A stretch of 64,000 nucleotides of DNA from Buchnera aphidicola (Nurudea yanoniella) (lineage in GTDB: Bacteria; Pseudomonadota; Gammaproteobacteria; Enterobacterales; Enterobacteriaceae), in contig CP140036.1 of the NCBI GenBank assembly GCA_039829995.1, positions 434,001-498,000 on the forward strand, written 5' to 3'. Numbering within the stretch: position 1 is the first letter of the stretch; every line of letters starts with the position of its first letter. Below, in pieces: positions 48,275-58,927 of the stretch. A model generated the notes under the pieces. It was not told the DNA's origin and searched no databases. It was given only the letters and a program-made list of their open reading frames with translations. The position numbers were made by a program, and so were the translations under genes.

Positions 48275-48883
48275 TTAAATTTCCCCTATTAAATAAACTA
48301 CAGAAAATATAAAAACCCATATTATATCTAAAAAATGCCAAAACAAACTCAAACAAAAAATTTTCATATATACTTCATACGTAATACCAAATTTTACTAC
48401 TTGTACAATCATAACTATAACATATAAAATCGCGAAAAATACATGTATGCCATGAACCATTAAAAGTGTAAAAAAAGATGATAAAAATCCATTTCTAGAT
48501 GGGCTATATCCATGACCAACAAGATTGTTACATTCAAATATTTCCAACATCAAAAAAACTAAGCCCAACAGAGAAGTAATAAAAAGCCAAAATATAGTTA
48601 TATTTTTTTTATATTTTTTTATTTCTAAAATAACAAAACTATAAGTAAAAGAACTCAATAATAAAGAAAAACTTTCTAAAATCACTATAGGAAGATTAAA
48701 AATTTCTCTTCTATATACTTTATCTACTATATTAGTAGCCATTACAATATAAACAGAAAACAACGTAGCAAATATAATACAATCGCTTATTAAATATAAC
48801 CAAAATCCAAATACTTTTTTAGAATTTAAAATTCTAGTACTAAATTTAACTATATTTTTCTGTACATCTATTATATTATTCAA
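48275..48883 (-). CDS. cyoC: Cytochrome bo3 ubiquinol oxidase subunit III
   Basis: CyoC is the five-helix subunit III of the bo3 oxidase. The 202-residue product begins near KVFGFWLYLISDCIIFATLFSVYIVM and contains VGHGYSPSRNGFLSSFFTLLMVHGIHVFFAILYVIVM and the closing LSLFWHFLDIIWVFIFSVVYLIG, all typical of the family. Its length is within two residues of E. coli CyoC. Its stop and the cyoB start are nearly contiguous in the operon (two bases apart), suggesting translational coupling. Confidence 0.95.
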   Translation of the reverse strand: MNNIIDVQKNIVKFSTRILNSKKVFGFWLYLISDCIIFATLFSVYIVMATNIVDKVYRREIFNLPIVILESFSLLLSSFTYSFVILEIKKYKKNITIFWLFITSLLGLVFLMLEIFECNNLVGHGYSPSRNGFLSSFFTLLMVHGIHVFFAILYVIVMIVQVVKFGITYEVYMKIFCLSLFWHFLDIIWVFIFSVVYLIGEI

Positions 48884-48885
48884 AA

Positions 48886-50877
48886 TTATTTAAACCCTAA
48901 ATGTTTAAGATTATTAATATATTCACGTTCAATATTATCAACTTGTTTTTTAGAAATAATATAACCGCGGTCAATACAAAAACTTTTTGAAATCAATAAA
49001 TATAATATTGCTAACAATGATACAATACATAGCCAAAAAATATGCCAAACTAAAGAAAAACTAAGTATTATAGAAAAAAGACCAATCAAAAAACCTAAAC
49101 TAGTTTTATTTGGAAGATGAATATCAGAATATGCTATACACGAAAATACTTTATCCCTTCTTTTTTCTGTTTTTAATTTCCAAAAATAGTCACGACATTG
49201 CACTATAGGTATAACTGCAAAATTATAAGATGGAGGAGGTGAAGGAATCGACCATTCCAACGTTCTGCCATTCCAGGGGTCTCCCGTAATATCACGATTA
49301 ATATTTCGATCACGAATAGATACTAATAATTGAATAATTTGACATAAAATCCCAATAGCAATTAATCCTGTACCAAAAGCAGCTAAAACTAACATAGAAT
49401 GAAACTGAGGATCTATATTTTGACTAAGACGACGCGTCATACCCATAAATCCTAAAACATATAAAGGCATAAAAGCACAAAAAAATCCAGAGATCCAAAA
49501 CCAAAAAGCTCTTATTCCCCATGTTTCAGATAAAGAAAATCCAAACATCTTAGGAAACCAATAAGTTATTCCAGAAAAACAACCAAATACTACACCTCCA
49601 ATAATAACATTATGAAAATGTGCTACTAAAAACAAACTGTTATGTAATACAAAATCAATTGCTGGTAAAGACAACAAAACACCAGACATACCACCTATAG
49701 AAAACGTTATTAAAAATCCCATAGTCCACAACATTGAAGAATGCATATGAATACGTCCTCTATACATAGTAAACAACCAATTAAAAATTTTTACTCCTGT
49801 AGGTATTGCTATAATCATAGTAGCTATGCCAAAAAACGCATTAACATTCGCTCCTGCACCCATTGTAAAAAAATGATGTAGCCATACGATAAAAGATAAA
49901 ATAGTAATTGAAATAGTTGCCAAAACTAAAGATGTATATCCAAACAACTTTTTCCTAGAAAAAGTAGAAACTACTTCAGAAAAAATTCCAAAAGCAGGTA
50001 ATATTAAAATATATACTTCTGGATGACCCCAAATCCAAATTAAATTAACATACATCATTACATTTCCACCAGAACTATTAGTGAAAAAATGAAATCCAAG
50101 ATATCTATCTAACGTCAGTAATAATAGACTAACTGTTAAAACAGGGAAAGAGGCAAGTATTAAAATATTTGTACAAAGAGACGTCCATGTAAACACAGGC
50201 ATTCTAAATAAATGCATCCCAGGAGCTCGCATCTTTAAAATAGTAACTAAAAAGTTAATAGCGGTTAAAGTAGTTCCTACACCAGATAACTGTAAACTCC
50301 ATATCCAATAATCAACTCCTACTCCAGGACTAAATTCCAATTCTGATAAAGGAGGATATCCTAGCCACCCTGTTCGTGCAAATTCGCCAATTCCAAGAGA
50401 CAAATTTATTAAAATTGCACCACTAGCAGTTAACCAAAAACTTAAATTATTAAGAAATGGAAACGCAACATCACGAGCACCAATTTGTAATGGTACAACT
50501 AAATTCATAATCCCAATGACTAAAGGCATCGCTACAAAAAAAATCATTATAACTCCATGAGCGGTAAATATTTGATCATAATGATGTGCAGGCAAAAATC
50601 CTATTCCCCCTTTTAAAGAAGCTAATACCTGTTGAGCTCGCATCATAATAGCATCTACAAAACCACGAAATAACATAATAAAAGCAAGAACAATATACAT
50701 AATTGCAATTTTTTTATGATCTACAGAACAAAACCATTCGTCCCATATATATCTCCACTTTTTTAAATATGTAATTAATATAGAAATAGATATCACACAT
50801 AAAATGATCATAAAATATGTTATCATAATAATAGGATCATCAAATGGAATAGCACTCCAATTTAATCTTCCAAACAT
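48886..50877 (-). CDS. cyoB: Cytochrome bo3 ubiquinol oxidase subunit I
   Basis: CyoB carries low-spin heme b, heme o3 and CuB, reduces oxygen and pumps protons. The 663-residue product has exactly the E. coli length. All metal ligands are visible: the heme b His in [11 protein letters not shown], the CuB His and cross-linked Tyr in [12 protein letters not shown], the CuB pair in WLHHFFTMG, and the o3/b pair in [10 protein letters not shown]. The proton-channel Glu of GHPEVY is present. This is the best conserved protein in the window, so aerobic respiration is under strong selection. Confidence 0.97.
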   Translation of the reverse strand: MFGRLNWSAIPFDDPIIMITYFMIILCVISISILITYLKKWRYIWDEWFCSVDHKKIAIMYIVLAFIMLFRGFVDAIMMRAQQVLASLKGGIGFLPAHHYDQIFTAHGVIMIFFVAMPLVIGIMNLVVPLQIGARDVAFPFLNNLSFWLTASGAILINLSLGIGEFARTGWLGYPPLSELEFSPGVGVDYWIWSLQLSGVGTTLTAINFLVTILKMRAPGMHLFRMPVFTWTSLCTNILILASFPVLTVSLLLLTLDRYLGFHFFTNSSGGNVMMYVNLIWIWGHPEVYILILPAFGIFSEVVSTFSRKKLFGYTSLVLATISITILSFIVWLHHFFTMGAGANVNAFFGIATMIIAIPTGVKIFNWLFTMYRGRIHMHSSMLWTMGFLITFSIGGMSGVLLSLPAIDFVLHNSLFLVAHFHNVIIGGVVFGCFSGITYWFPKMFGFSLSETWGIRAFWFWISGFFCAFMPLYVLGFMGMTRRLSQNIDPQFHSMLVLAAFGTGLIAIGILCQIIQLLVSIRDRNINRDITGDPWNGRTLEWSIPSPPPSYNFAVIPIVQCRDYFWKLKTEKRRDKVFSCIAYSDIHLPNKTSLGFLIGLFSIILSFSLVWHIFWLCIVSLLAILYLLISKSFCIDRGYIISKKQVDNIEREYINNLKHLGFK

Positions 50878-50929
50878 ATTAATACTACTCCTTATATTTC
50901 AATTTTAAATAATTACCAATATAATAAAA

Positions 50930-51790
50930 TTATTTATGTATGTTTTTATTATTTCTTATAACAATATTAAATAAATCTTTTTTAACATTTGAATAATATT
51001 GAATTATACTATTTTCATTTGGAATTGCTATTTCTTTAAATCTCAACATAGAATTTAAATAATTTTTCGAACATTGCACTTTATTTATCCATCTTTTAAA
51101 AGATGAAATATCAGGTGTGACTACAGTTTTAAATTTCATATTAGAAAATCCTTTACCACTATAATTCGCTGATATTCCTTTATAGATTCCGAATTTATTA
51201 GCTATTAAATTTAATGTAGTATGCATACCAGCCATAGTATATATTTGACTTCCTAAAGCAGGAATAAAAAAAGAATTCATTACTGAATTAGACGTAAGTT
51301 CGAATATAATTGGAGTGTTCATAGGAAATACCAATTCATTTATAGTAGCAATTTTTTCGTTAGGATAAATAAATAACCATTTCCAATCTAGTGAAATTAC
51401 ATTAATTTTTATAGGACTAAAATCAGAAACAATATGTTTTCTAGGATCTAAATCATGTGTAGATTTCCATGATAATATAGAAAGAAAAACAATTATAATT
51501 ACTGGAAAACCCCAAATTAATAATTCAATAACACTAGAATGTGACCAATTAGGTCTATAATGAACATTTAAATTAGATTCTCTATACTTTATAAAGAATA
51601 AAAAAGTCATAAAAAAAACAGGAACTATAATAAACAACATAGTTATAAATGCAATAATTATTAAAAATTTTTGTTCTTCAGCAATAAAACCTTTAGGATG
51701 TAAAAATCCACAGTTACATCCAGTTAAAAATAAAATAAAATTTATTAAAAAAAAACTTAAAATAAATTTACGACATTTTAAAAAAAACAT
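50930..51790 (-). CDS. cyoA: Cytochrome bo3 ubiquinol oxidase subunit II (lipoprotein)
   Basis: CyoA is subunit II of the quinol oxidase. A lipoprotein signal ends in LTGC with Cys25, the target of Lgt and Lnt, both encoded here. Two membrane helices (about residues 40-65 and 85-105) precede a cupredoxin-like periplasmic domain without CuA ligands, as in quinol oxidases: ISLDWKWLFIYP, ELTSNSVMNSFFIPALGSQIYTMAGMHTTLNL, ISANYSGKGFSNM. At 286 residues it lacks about 30 at the C terminus relative to E. coli. A GAGGA ribosome site lies just before the start. Confidence 0.95.
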   Translation of the reverse strand: MFFLKCRKFILSFFLINFILFLTGCNCGFLHPKGFIAEEQKFLIIIAFITMLFIIVPVFFMTFLFFIKYRESNLNVHYRPNWSHSSVIELLIWGFPVIIIVFLSILSWKSTHDLDPRKHIVSDFSPIKINVISLDWKWLFIYPNEKIATINELVFPMNTPIIFELTSNSVMNSFFIPALGSQIYTMAGMHTTLNLIANKFGIYKGISANYSGKGFSNMKFKTVVTPDISSFKRWINKVQCSKNYLNSMLRFKEIAIPNENSIIQYYSNVKKDLFNIVIRNNKNIHK

Positions 51791-52174
51791 TTAATATCCT
51801 CAAAAATTAGATCTCATGCTATAAAAAATAAGTTAATTAACTATTTTTCTATATAAATTAATAAAAATTTCAAAATACAAAAATTAAGAAACATAGTATA
51901 TAGTCTAGATCACATTTTTTTAAATGGACAAAAATCTAATAATTAATTATATTCTAAAATTATTTATTCTTCACTAAAACAATATCTTCAATTTAAGTTC
52001 TATGTAGATCTTATAATTTTAAAAAAATTTTTATATTATAGCTCTATAAAACAACCAATATATGTTAATAAATATATAAAAATCTAACATACAAATAAAA
52101 GAATAAAATATTTTCATATTTTTACTAATTTGATATATATTTGCAATACATATAATTAAACTTACATCATAAAT
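51791..52174. other. About 380-base divergent region between cyoA and bolA
   Basis: No gene is seen. In E. coli ampG and yajG lie here, and I see no relic of either. The cyoABCDE promoter (minus) and bolA promoter (plus) must be here, but candidate boxes are too many to choose from. I see no clear ArcA, FNR or CRP-like site. Confidence 0.4.
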
Positions 52175-52489
52175 ATGATTACAGAAATAATAAAAAATTC
52201 ATTAAAATCAAAATTTAACGAAAAAACTGTTAAAGTTTTTAATGAAAGCAAAAAACATACACTTATTCATAAAAACTATTCACATTTTAAAATTATTGTA
52301 GTAAGTAACGATTTTCTAAAATATAATTTGTTAAACAGACATCGAAAAATATATTATGTATTATCTTCATATATTTCTAAATATAAAATTCATGGATTGG
52401 CATTACATACATATACCCTTGATGAATGGAAAAATAAATTCAAAAAATGTTTAACTTCTCCTATATGTGAAAAAAATAACACAAATTAA
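52175..52489 (+). CDS. bolA: BolA family protein
   Basis: BolA is a small stress-linked protein that pairs with monothiol glutaredoxins in Fe-S trafficking and can bind DNA. The 104-residue product aligns end to end with E. coli BolA: the core HFKIIVVSNDFLKYNLLNRHRKIYYVLSSYI and IHGLALHTYTLDEWKNK, including the conserved RHR and the His of LALHTYT. Context cyo-bolA-tig-clpP-clpX-lon is as in E. coli minus ampG and yajG. Confidence 0.93.
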   Translation: MITEIIKNSLKSKFNEKTVKVFNESKKHTLIHKNYSHFKIIVVSNDFLKYNLLNRHRKIYYVLSSYISKYKIHGLALHTYTLDEWKNKFKKCLTSPICEKNNTN

Positions 52490-52756
52490 AACTTAGTTCT
52501 AAATAAAAAATATCTGTTCTAAAAAAAATTGTTTTAAAACAATATATTGTTAATACTCTAATAAAAATAAGAAATTATTACGATTCATATCATCCGTTCT
52601 TAAATATTTCTAATATAGATATTATATAATTTATTTATAAATAGAACATGTATTAAATATTTAAAGTTTTTAAAATATATAAATTAACAAATATTCAAAT
52701 ATTTAAAATCATACGATACTTAATAATAACAAATATTATTATTTGAAAATTATTTT

Positions 52757-52760
52757 AAGG
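52757..52760 (+). promoter_or_regulatory. Shine-Dalgarno that sets the tig start
   Basis: AAGG lies six bases before ATG 52767. The upstream in-frame TTG at 52743 has no such site and would add eight residues without counterpart in the family. Confidence 0.55.
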
Positions 52761-52766
52761 AAAAAA

Positions 52767-54071
52767 ATGGAACCTAAAATTAAAAAAAACAAAAACTTGC
52801 TAAAAATTGTTCATTTTTCTATTTCTAATAACGAAATACAAAAACATATACAACTAGAACTTACTACGTTAAATAATACAGTAAATATGAATGGATTTAG
52901 AAAAGGAAAAATACCGTTATATATTTTGATAAATAAATATGGGGAAAAAATACATCAAATAGTTTTGAAAAAGTTAATTAAAAATTTATTTTTAAATAAA
53001 ATAAAAGAGGAAAAAATCCACGTAGCTGGAACACCTACATTTATTTTAAAAAAATATGAAAGAAATAAAGATTTTAATTTTTCAGTAGAATTTGAAACAT
53101 ATCCAAAATTCATACTCAATATTCAACAAATTACAATAGATATACCTAAAATTAATATTACTGAAACAGACATTCAGGAAATAGCACACAGTATTTTAAA
53201 TAAAAATGTTTGGATAAAAGTAAGTCGAACAATTAAATTACATGATAAAGTAACAATAACTTGTATCAATAACGCAAAAAATAAAGAGAACAAATGCGAT
53301 ATATACAATTTTCAAACAATAATTGGAACAAATGACATAATACCACAAATTGAAAAAAAATTACTTAAACATAAAACAAATGAATCTTTCTTAATTAATA
53401 TAACTTTTTTAAAAAATCACTGTGAAAAAAAAGTAGCAGGAAAAAAATGTGAAATAAAAGTCATAATTAATAAAGTTGAAGAACTGCAAAAAAAACTTGC
53501 AAAAGAAAAAAATAAAGAAATTTCGTGCTTAACTGCTAAAGAACTCGAAAAAATCAAAAACATTTTAAAAAATCAATCACAAATAATAATTAAAAGATAT
53601 ATAAAATCACAAATAATAAAAAATTTATTAAAATCTAACCCCATAGATGTTCCATCTACATTAATAAAAGAAAATTTTTTACTTTTGCAACAGAAAAACA
53701 AAAAATTATATAAAAAAAACAAAAAAAACATCTTTAAAACTACTTGTCAAAAAAATTTAATTCTCCAATCACAAAAAAAAGTTGCTACAGCAATCTTAAT
53801 TCAAAAGTTTATTAAAGAAAATTTTCTAAAACCTAATTTAAATGCAATAAAAACACTTATCACACAAATGGCAACATCACAAAATCATATTGAAAAATTA
53901 AATTGGCTATATGAAAATAACGAACATGTTAGAAGATATTTTAATAATATAGATCTAGAAGAACAAGTTATTTCTAAAATTACACAAAAAACTACTAAAA
54001 ATTTTAAAGAATACAATTTTTGCGAAGCTATAAAACAGTTTAGTAACATAAAATACAGTAATATTGAATAA
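52767..54071 (+). CDS. tig: Trigger factor, ribosome-bound chaperone with an eroded PPIase pocket
   Basis: Trigger factor binds L23 at the exit tunnel and shelters nascent chains. The ribosome-binding signature GFRKGKIP is intact. From ATG 52767 it has 434 residues, close to E. coli's 432, so all three domains are present: N-terminal ribosome-binding, middle FKBP-like, C-terminal chaperone arms. In the FKBP domain the aromatic pocket is replaced: IDFTG becomes ITCIN, PGFED becomes PQIEK, FPEEYH becomes FLKNHC, and AAKFAI becomes KCEIKV. Prolyl isomerase activity is therefore probably lost while chaperone function remains. It precedes clpP by 200 bases. Confidence 0.93.
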   Translation: MEPKIKKNKNLLKIVHFSISNNEIQKHIQLELTTLNNTVNMNGFRKGKIPLYILINKYGEKIHQIVLKKLIKNLFLNKIKEEKIHVAGTPTFILKKYERNKDFNFSVEFETYPKFILNIQQITIDIPKINITETDIQEIAHSILNKNVWIKVSRTIKLHDKVTITCINNAKNKENKCDIYNFQTIIGTNDIIPQIEKKLLKHKTNESFLINITFLKNHCEKKVAGKKCEIKVIINKVEELQKKLAKEKNKEISCLTAKELEKIKNILKNQSQIIIKRYIKSQIIKNLLKSNPIDVPSTLIKENFLLLQQKNKKLYKKNKKNIFKTTCQKNLILQSQKKVATAILIQKFIKENFLKPNLNAIKTLITQMATSQNHIEKLNWLYENNEHVRRYFNNIDLEEQVISKITQKTTKNFKEYNFCEAIKQFSNIKYSNIE

Positions 54072-54271
54072 CTAATTTACTTTAAATTAAAAAATTATAT
54101 TCAATTTATATTGAAAAATACAATTCAAGAAGTGAAAAAAGATAAATTGATTATATAAATTACCTTATAAAATGCAATTTATAATTCTACATAATTAAAT
54201 TTAAAAAACCTTAAAATATATTATCTTAATATAAAAATATATCTATAAACTTTAAAATACTGGAGAAAATA

Positions 54272-54895
54272 ATGCTCTATAAAAAAATGCATCAAAAACA
54301 AAATAAAAATGCGCAATTAATTCCTATGGTGATCGAAAAAACATCTTATGGAGAAAGATCATATGACATATATTCAAGATTATTAAAAGAAAGAATAATT
54401 TTTTTAACAGGAATAATTGAAGATACTTGTTCTAATTCTATAATAGCCCAAATCTTATTTCTTGAATCTGAAAATCCAGAAAAAGATATATTTTTATATA
54501 TTAATTCTCCAGGAGGAAACATTTCATCAGGAATGTCTATTTACGATACTATGCAATTTGTGAAACCAGACATTAATACAATATGTATTGGACAAGCATG
54601 TTCTATGGCAGCTTTAATTCTTACTTCAGGAAAAAAAGGAAAACGTTTTGGTTTACCCAATTCAAGGATTATGATTCATCAACCATTAGGTTGCTATAAT
54701 GGACAAGCTTCAGACATAGAAATTCACGCTCGAGAAATAATGATTATTAAAAAAAGAATTAACGAATTAATGTCTATACATACTAACAAAAATTTAAAAA
54801 TTATAGAAAAAGATACCGAACGAGATAATTTTTTTTCTGCTGAAGAAGCAATAAAATATGGATTAATAGACTCTATTCTATATCATCGAAAATAA
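54272..54895 (+). CDS. clpP: ATP-dependent Clp protease proteolytic subunit
   Basis: ClpP forms the 14-mer serine peptidase chamber that pairs with ClpX. The 207-residue product aligns gap-free with E. coli ClpP, including a propeptide-like N terminus. The catalytic triad is at the same numbers: Ser111 ([11 protein letters not shown]), His136 (MIHQPLG) and Asp185 in [25 protein letters not shown] and the hydrophobic ClpX-docking surface are conserved. A GGAG ribosome site lies upstream. clpX starts about 107 bases later. Confidence 0.97.
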   Translation: MLYKKMHQKQNKNAQLIPMVIEKTSYGERSYDIYSRLLKERIIFLTGIIEDTCSNSIIAQILFLESENPEKDIFLYINSPGGNISSGMSIYDTMQFVKPDINTICIGQACSMAALILTSGKKGKRFGLPNSRIMIHQPLGCYNGQASDIEIHAREIMIIKKRINELMSIHTNKNLKIIEKDTERDNFFSAEEAIKYGLIDSILYHRK

Positions 54896-55002
54896 TTTTT
54901 TGAAATTAGTAATAATATATTCTTGTTTAATATTAAAATAATAAAAAATCACTAATATTAAATAATTTCATTATATATTATTATGATTTATAAGGAAAAC
55001 TC

Positions 55003-56265
55003 ATGACAGACAATACAAAAAATAATGAAGAAAAATTATTATTTTGTTCATTTTGTGGAAAAAATCAAAAAGAAATAAAAAAAATAATAGTCGGACCATC
55101 AGTGTATATTTGTAATGAATGTATCAAATTGTGCAATAAAATTATTTATGAAGAAATAAAAAACATAAAAACTTTCAATAAAACACACTATGATATTCCA
55201 ACACCTAAAAAAATTAAAGACCATCTCGATCATTATATAGTAGGACAAAACAAAACTAAAAAAATCTTATCAGTAGCAGTGTATAATCACTATAAACGTA
55301 TACAAAATTCAAATTTAAAAGAAAATATCGAATTAGGAAAAAGCAATGTTTTACTAATAGGGCCTACAGGAAGTGGAAAAACATTATTAGCAGAAACATT
55401 AGCAAAATTTATTAATGTTCCTTTTGCAATAACAGATGCTACTACTCTAACAGAAGCAGGATATGTTGGAGAAGATGTTGAAAATATTATTCAAAAATTG
55501 CTAAGAACATGCGATTACGACATAAATAAAGCAGAAAATGGTATTATTTATATAGACGAAATAGACAAAATTTCTCGAAAATCCGAAAATCCATCTATCA
55601 CTCGAGATGTATCTGGAGAAGGAGTACAACAAGCTTTATTAAAATTAATAGAAGGAACCATTGCTTCAGTACCTATGAAAGGTGGGAGAAAACATCCGCA
55701 ACAAGAATTTTTCCAAGTAAATACTACAAAAATTTTATTTATATGCGGAGGGACATTTGCTGGATTAGAAAAAATAATTTCAAAAAGATTAGAAAAAGAA
55801 ACAAACATTGGATTTAATGCTAAAATTAAAAATATAACAATACAGGATAAAAAAAACAATTGGTTAGAAAAAGTGCAACCTGAAGATTTAATAAAATTCG
55901 GACTAATTCCAGAATTTGTTGGAAGATTACCTATACTTACAACATTACACGAACTAAATAAAAAAACATTAATAGAAATACTATGTAAACCTAAAAATGC
56001 TTTACTCAAACAATATCAGAAATTATTCGAAATAGAAGGAGTAAAACTAACATTTCATGAAGATGCTATTTCGTGTATAGCAAAAAAGGCTATCACTAAA
56101 AAAATAGGTGCACGAGGCTTACGATCAATAATAGAAATTTTTCTATTAGATACAATGTACAACTTACCTTCTATAGAAAATGTTGAAAAAATATTAATTA
56201 ATAAATTAGTAGTTAACGGAAAATCAACACCAGAAATAATTTATAAAAAATGCGACTCAATATAA
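55003..56265 (+). CDS. clpX: ATP-dependent Clp protease ATP-binding subunit ClpX
   Basis: ClpX unfolds substrates and feeds them to ClpP. The 420-residue product has the N-terminal zinc-binding domain (Cys15, Cys18, Cys37, Cys40) and the AAA+ module: Walker A GPTGSGKT near 120, Walker [11 protein letters not shown], the pore loop region [12 protein letters not shown], the RKH loop [10 protein letters not shown], sensor 2 in [10 protein letters not shown], and the IGF tripeptide (ETNIGFNAK) that docks on ClpP. All parts for ClpXP action are present. An AAGGA ribosome site precedes the ATG. Confidence 0.97.
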   Translation: MTDNTKNNEEKLLFCSFCGKNQKEIKKIIVGPSVYICNECIKLCNKIIYEEIKNIKTFNKTHYDIPTPKKIKDHLDHYIVGQNKTKKILSVAVYNHYKRIQNSNLKENIELGKSNVLLIGPTGSGKTLLAETLAKFINVPFAITDATTLTEAGYVGEDVENIIQKLLRTCDYDINKAENGIIYIDEIDKISRKSENPSITRDVSGEGVQQALLKLIEGTIASVPMKGGRKHPQQEFFQVNTTKILFICGGTFAGLEKIISKRLEKETNIGFNAKIKNITIQDKKNNWLEKVQPEDLIKFGLIPEFVGRLPILTTLHELNKKTLIEILCKPKNALLKQYQKLFEIEGVKLTFHEDAISCIAKKAITKKIGARGLRSIIEIFLLDTMYNLPSIENVEKILINKLVVNGKSTPEIIYKKCDSI

Positions 56266-56446
56266 GTATCGAAAAAATTTAAAAAATTGTTTAATATCTC
56301 AATATGCAATTTTTTATTTTCATTATCTTAACCTATTAGTATTGTATATCGGATTTTCATTCCAAAATACTCAAGCTTATCGTAATTTTAAACTATATAT
56401 TGGTCATTCAATACAATTTTTAAAATTTAAAAATATTATTGAAACT

Positions 56447-56455
56447 AAGAGAGAG
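56447..56455 (+). promoter_or_regulatory. Ribosome binding site of lon
   Basis: AAGAGAGAG ends four bases before ATG 56460. The leader ACTAAGAGAGAG resembles the E. coli lon leader as I remember it, which supports ATG 56460 over the in-frame TTG at 56439. Confidence 0.6.
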
Positions 56456-56459
56456 TTTT

Positions 56460-58802
56460 ATGAATATAGAACGTTCTGAATACGTTGAAATTCCCGTTTT
56501 ACCATTACGAGATGTAGTAGTATATCCATATATGGTAATTCCATTATTCGTAGGGCGAGAAAAATCTATAAAATGTATTGAAGCTTCTATGATAAATGAC
56601 AAAAAAATTATGCTAGTAGCTCAAAAAAAAGCAGAAATCGACGATCCTAAAAATAAAGATTTATTTACTATTGGAACCACTGCTTCTATTTTACAAATGT
56701 TAAAATTGCCTGATGGAACCGTAAAAGTATTGGTAGAAGGTATACAACGAGCAAATATAAAAACATTAAAGAATAATGGAGATTATTTTATCGCAGAAAT
56801 TGAACCTATTATTTCTCCAAAAATTCCAGATAAAGAACAAACCGTTTTAATAAGAGCAACATTAAATCAATTTGAAACATATGCAAAATTAAACAAAAAA
56901 ATTTCATCAGACATATTAAATTCTCTATCTAATATTAATAACGCAGCACAACTATCAGATACAATCGCTACACATATGCCTTTAAAATTATCTGAAAAAC
57001 AATCTATTTTAGAAATATATCGTATTAATGATCGTTTAGAACGTTTAATGGCAATAATGGAATCTGAAATCGATTTATTAAATTTAGAAAAAAACATTCG
57101 AAATCGGGTTAAAAAACAAATGGAAAAAAGCCAAAGAGAATACTATTTAAATGAACAGATGAAAGCAATTCAAAAAGAACTAGGAGAAATGGACGAAATT
57201 TTAGACGAAAATGAAATTTTAAAAAGAAAAATTGATTCTTCTAAAATGCCAAAAGAAGCAAAAGAAAAAACAAAATCTGAATTTAATAAGCTAAAAATGA
57301 TGTCTCCTATGTCTGCAGAAGCTACAGTAGTTCGCGGCTATATAGATTGGATGATACAAGTTCCTTGGAATAAAAGAAGCAAAACAAAAAAAGATCTTCA
57401 CGAAGCAAAAAAAATTCTCGATTCAGATCATTTTGGTCTAGAAAAAGTAAAAGAACGTATATTAGAATATTTAGCAGTACAGAGTAGAATAAAAAAAATG
57501 AAAGGACCTATATTATGTTTAGTTGGACCACCTGGTGTAGGAAAAACATCACTAGGCCAATCCATAGCACGAGCAACTGGAAGAAAATATATTCGGATGG
57601 CTTTAGGTGGAATTCGCGATGAAGCTGAAATCCGAGGACATAGAAGAACATACATAGGCTCTATGCCTGGTAAATTAATGCAAAAAATTACAAAATCAGG
57701 AGTAAAAAATCCGCTTTTTCTATTAGATGAAATAGATAAAATATCTTACGATGTACGAATAGATCCCGCATCTGCTTTATTAGAAGTATTAGATCCAGAG
57801 CAAAACACAACTTTTAATGATCATTATTTAGAAGTAGACTATGATCTATCTGAAATTATGTTTATTGCAACCTCCAATTCTATAAATATTCCTGCACCTT
57901 TACTAGATAGAATGGAAATTATTAGAATTTCTGGATACACTGAAACGGAAAAATTACACATAGCAACATCCTATTTAAAACCTAAACAAATTAAACGAAA
58001 TGCTTTAAAAAAATGCGAATTAAAAATCGAAGATTCTGCTATGATAAATATAATTCGACATTATACACGCGAAGCTGGAGTTAGAAATCTTGAAAGGGAA
58101 TTATCAAAAATATGTAGAAAATGTGTAAAAAATTTAATTTTAGACAAAAATTTAAAAAAAATAAAAATAAATTCTGAAAATTTACAATTCTATCTCGGAA
58201 TTAAACGATTTAATTACGAAAAAACAACCTATAAAAACAAAATTGGGCAAGTTATTGGACTAGCATGGACTGAAGTTGGAGGAGAATTATTAACTATTGA
58301 AGCTGCTTGCGTATCAGGAAAAGGAAAATTAATTTATACAGGATCTTTAGGAGAAGTTATGCAAGAATCAATTCAAGCTGCATTAACTGTAGTGAGATCA
58401 CGTGCAGAAAAATTAGGAATAAAACATAATTTTTATGAAAAACATGATATTCATGTACATGTTCCTGAAGGAGCTACACCAAAAGATGGACCCAGCGCTG
58501 GAATTGCTATGTGTATAGCAATAGTTTCTTGTTTAACAAATAATCCAGTACGCTCAGATATTGCTATGACAGGAGAAATAACTTTAAGAGGACAAATCTT
58601 GTCTATAGGAGGATTAAAAGAAAAATTACTAGCCGCTCATAGAGGCGGAATTAAAAAAGTATTAATTCCTTACGAAAACAAACGAAATTTAGAAGAAATT
58701 CCTGAAAATGTTCTCTTAGGACTTTATATTCACCCTGTAAAATATATTGAAGAAGTATTAAAATTATCATTAGAAAGAACTCCTTATGAAATAATAAAAT
58801 AA
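56460..58802 (+). CDS. lon: ATP-dependent protease Lon
   Basis: Lon degrades misfolded and short-lived regulatory proteins. From ATG 56460 the 780-residue product starts [23 protein letters not shown], as in E. coli (784). The order is the N-terminal substrate domain, a coiled coil ([23 protein letters not shown]), the AAA+ module (Walker [10 protein letters not shown], Walker [11 protein letters not shown]), and the C-terminal protease domain with the catalytic Ser in [11 protein letters not shown] and Lys in [10 protein letters not shown]. It is very well conserved. In E. coli hupB follows; here ppiD follows directly, after a hairpin. Confidence 0.97.
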   Translation: MNIERSEYVEIPVLPLRDVVVYPYMVIPLFVGREKSIKCIEASMINDKKIMLVAQKKAEIDDPKNKDLFTIGTTASILQMLKLPDGTVKVLVEGIQRANIKTLKNNGDYFIAEIEPIISPKIPDKEQTVLIRATLNQFETYAKLNKKISSDILNSLSNINNAAQLSDTIATHMPLKLSEKQSILEIYRINDRLERLMAIMESEIDLLNLEKNIRNRVKKQMEKSQREYYLNEQMKAIQKELGEMDEILDENEILKRKIDSSKMPKEAKEKTKSEFNKLKMMSPMSAEATVVRGYIDWMIQVPWNKRSKTKKDLHEAKKILDSDHFGLEKVKERILEYLAVQSRIKKMKGPILCLVGPPGVGKTSLGQSIARATGRKYIRMALGGIRDEAEIRGHRRTYIGSMPGKLMQKITKSGVKNPLFLLDEIDKISYDVRIDPASALLEVLDPEQNTTFNDHYLEVDYDLSEIMFIATSNSINIPAPLLDRMEIIRISGYTETEKLHIATSYLKPKQIKRNALKKCELKIEDSAMINIIRHYTREAGVRNLERELSKICRKCVKNLILDKNLKKIKINSENLQFYLGIKRFNYEKTTYKNKIGQVIGLAWTEVGGELLTIEAACVSGKGKLIYTGSLGEVMQESIQAALTVVRSRAEKLGIKHNFYEKHDIHVHVPEGATPKDGPSAGIAMCIAIVSCLTNNPVRSDIAMTGEITLRGQILSIGGLKEKLLAAHRGGIKKVLIPYENKRNLEEIPENVLLGLYIHPVKYIEEVLKLSLERTPYEIIK

Positions 58803-58837
58803 AAATATTTTTTAAAAATTTTTGTAACTTATAAATA

Positions 58838-58871
58838 GGCTGGCAAAAAATAAAATTGTTATTTGCCAGTC
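58838..58871 (+). terminator. Hairpin after lon
   Basis: GGCTGGCAAA (58838-58847) pairs with TTTGCCAGTC (58862-58871), a 10-bp stem with one G-T pair and a 14-base loop. It is rich in GC for this genome and lies 36 bases after lon. No long T tract follows, so it may stabilise the mRNA 3' end rather than end transcription by itself. Confidence 0.55.
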
Positions 58872-58927
58872 AATATACACTTAACCTTAAATTAATTTAC
58901 AGCTAAAACTTGTAAATACTTCTTATA

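Noticed and set aside
55548..56009. 153-codon open frame on minus inside clpX
   Set aside because: It is antisense to a strongly conserved coding region; its protein resembles no family, and the frame is open because of codon bias in clpX.
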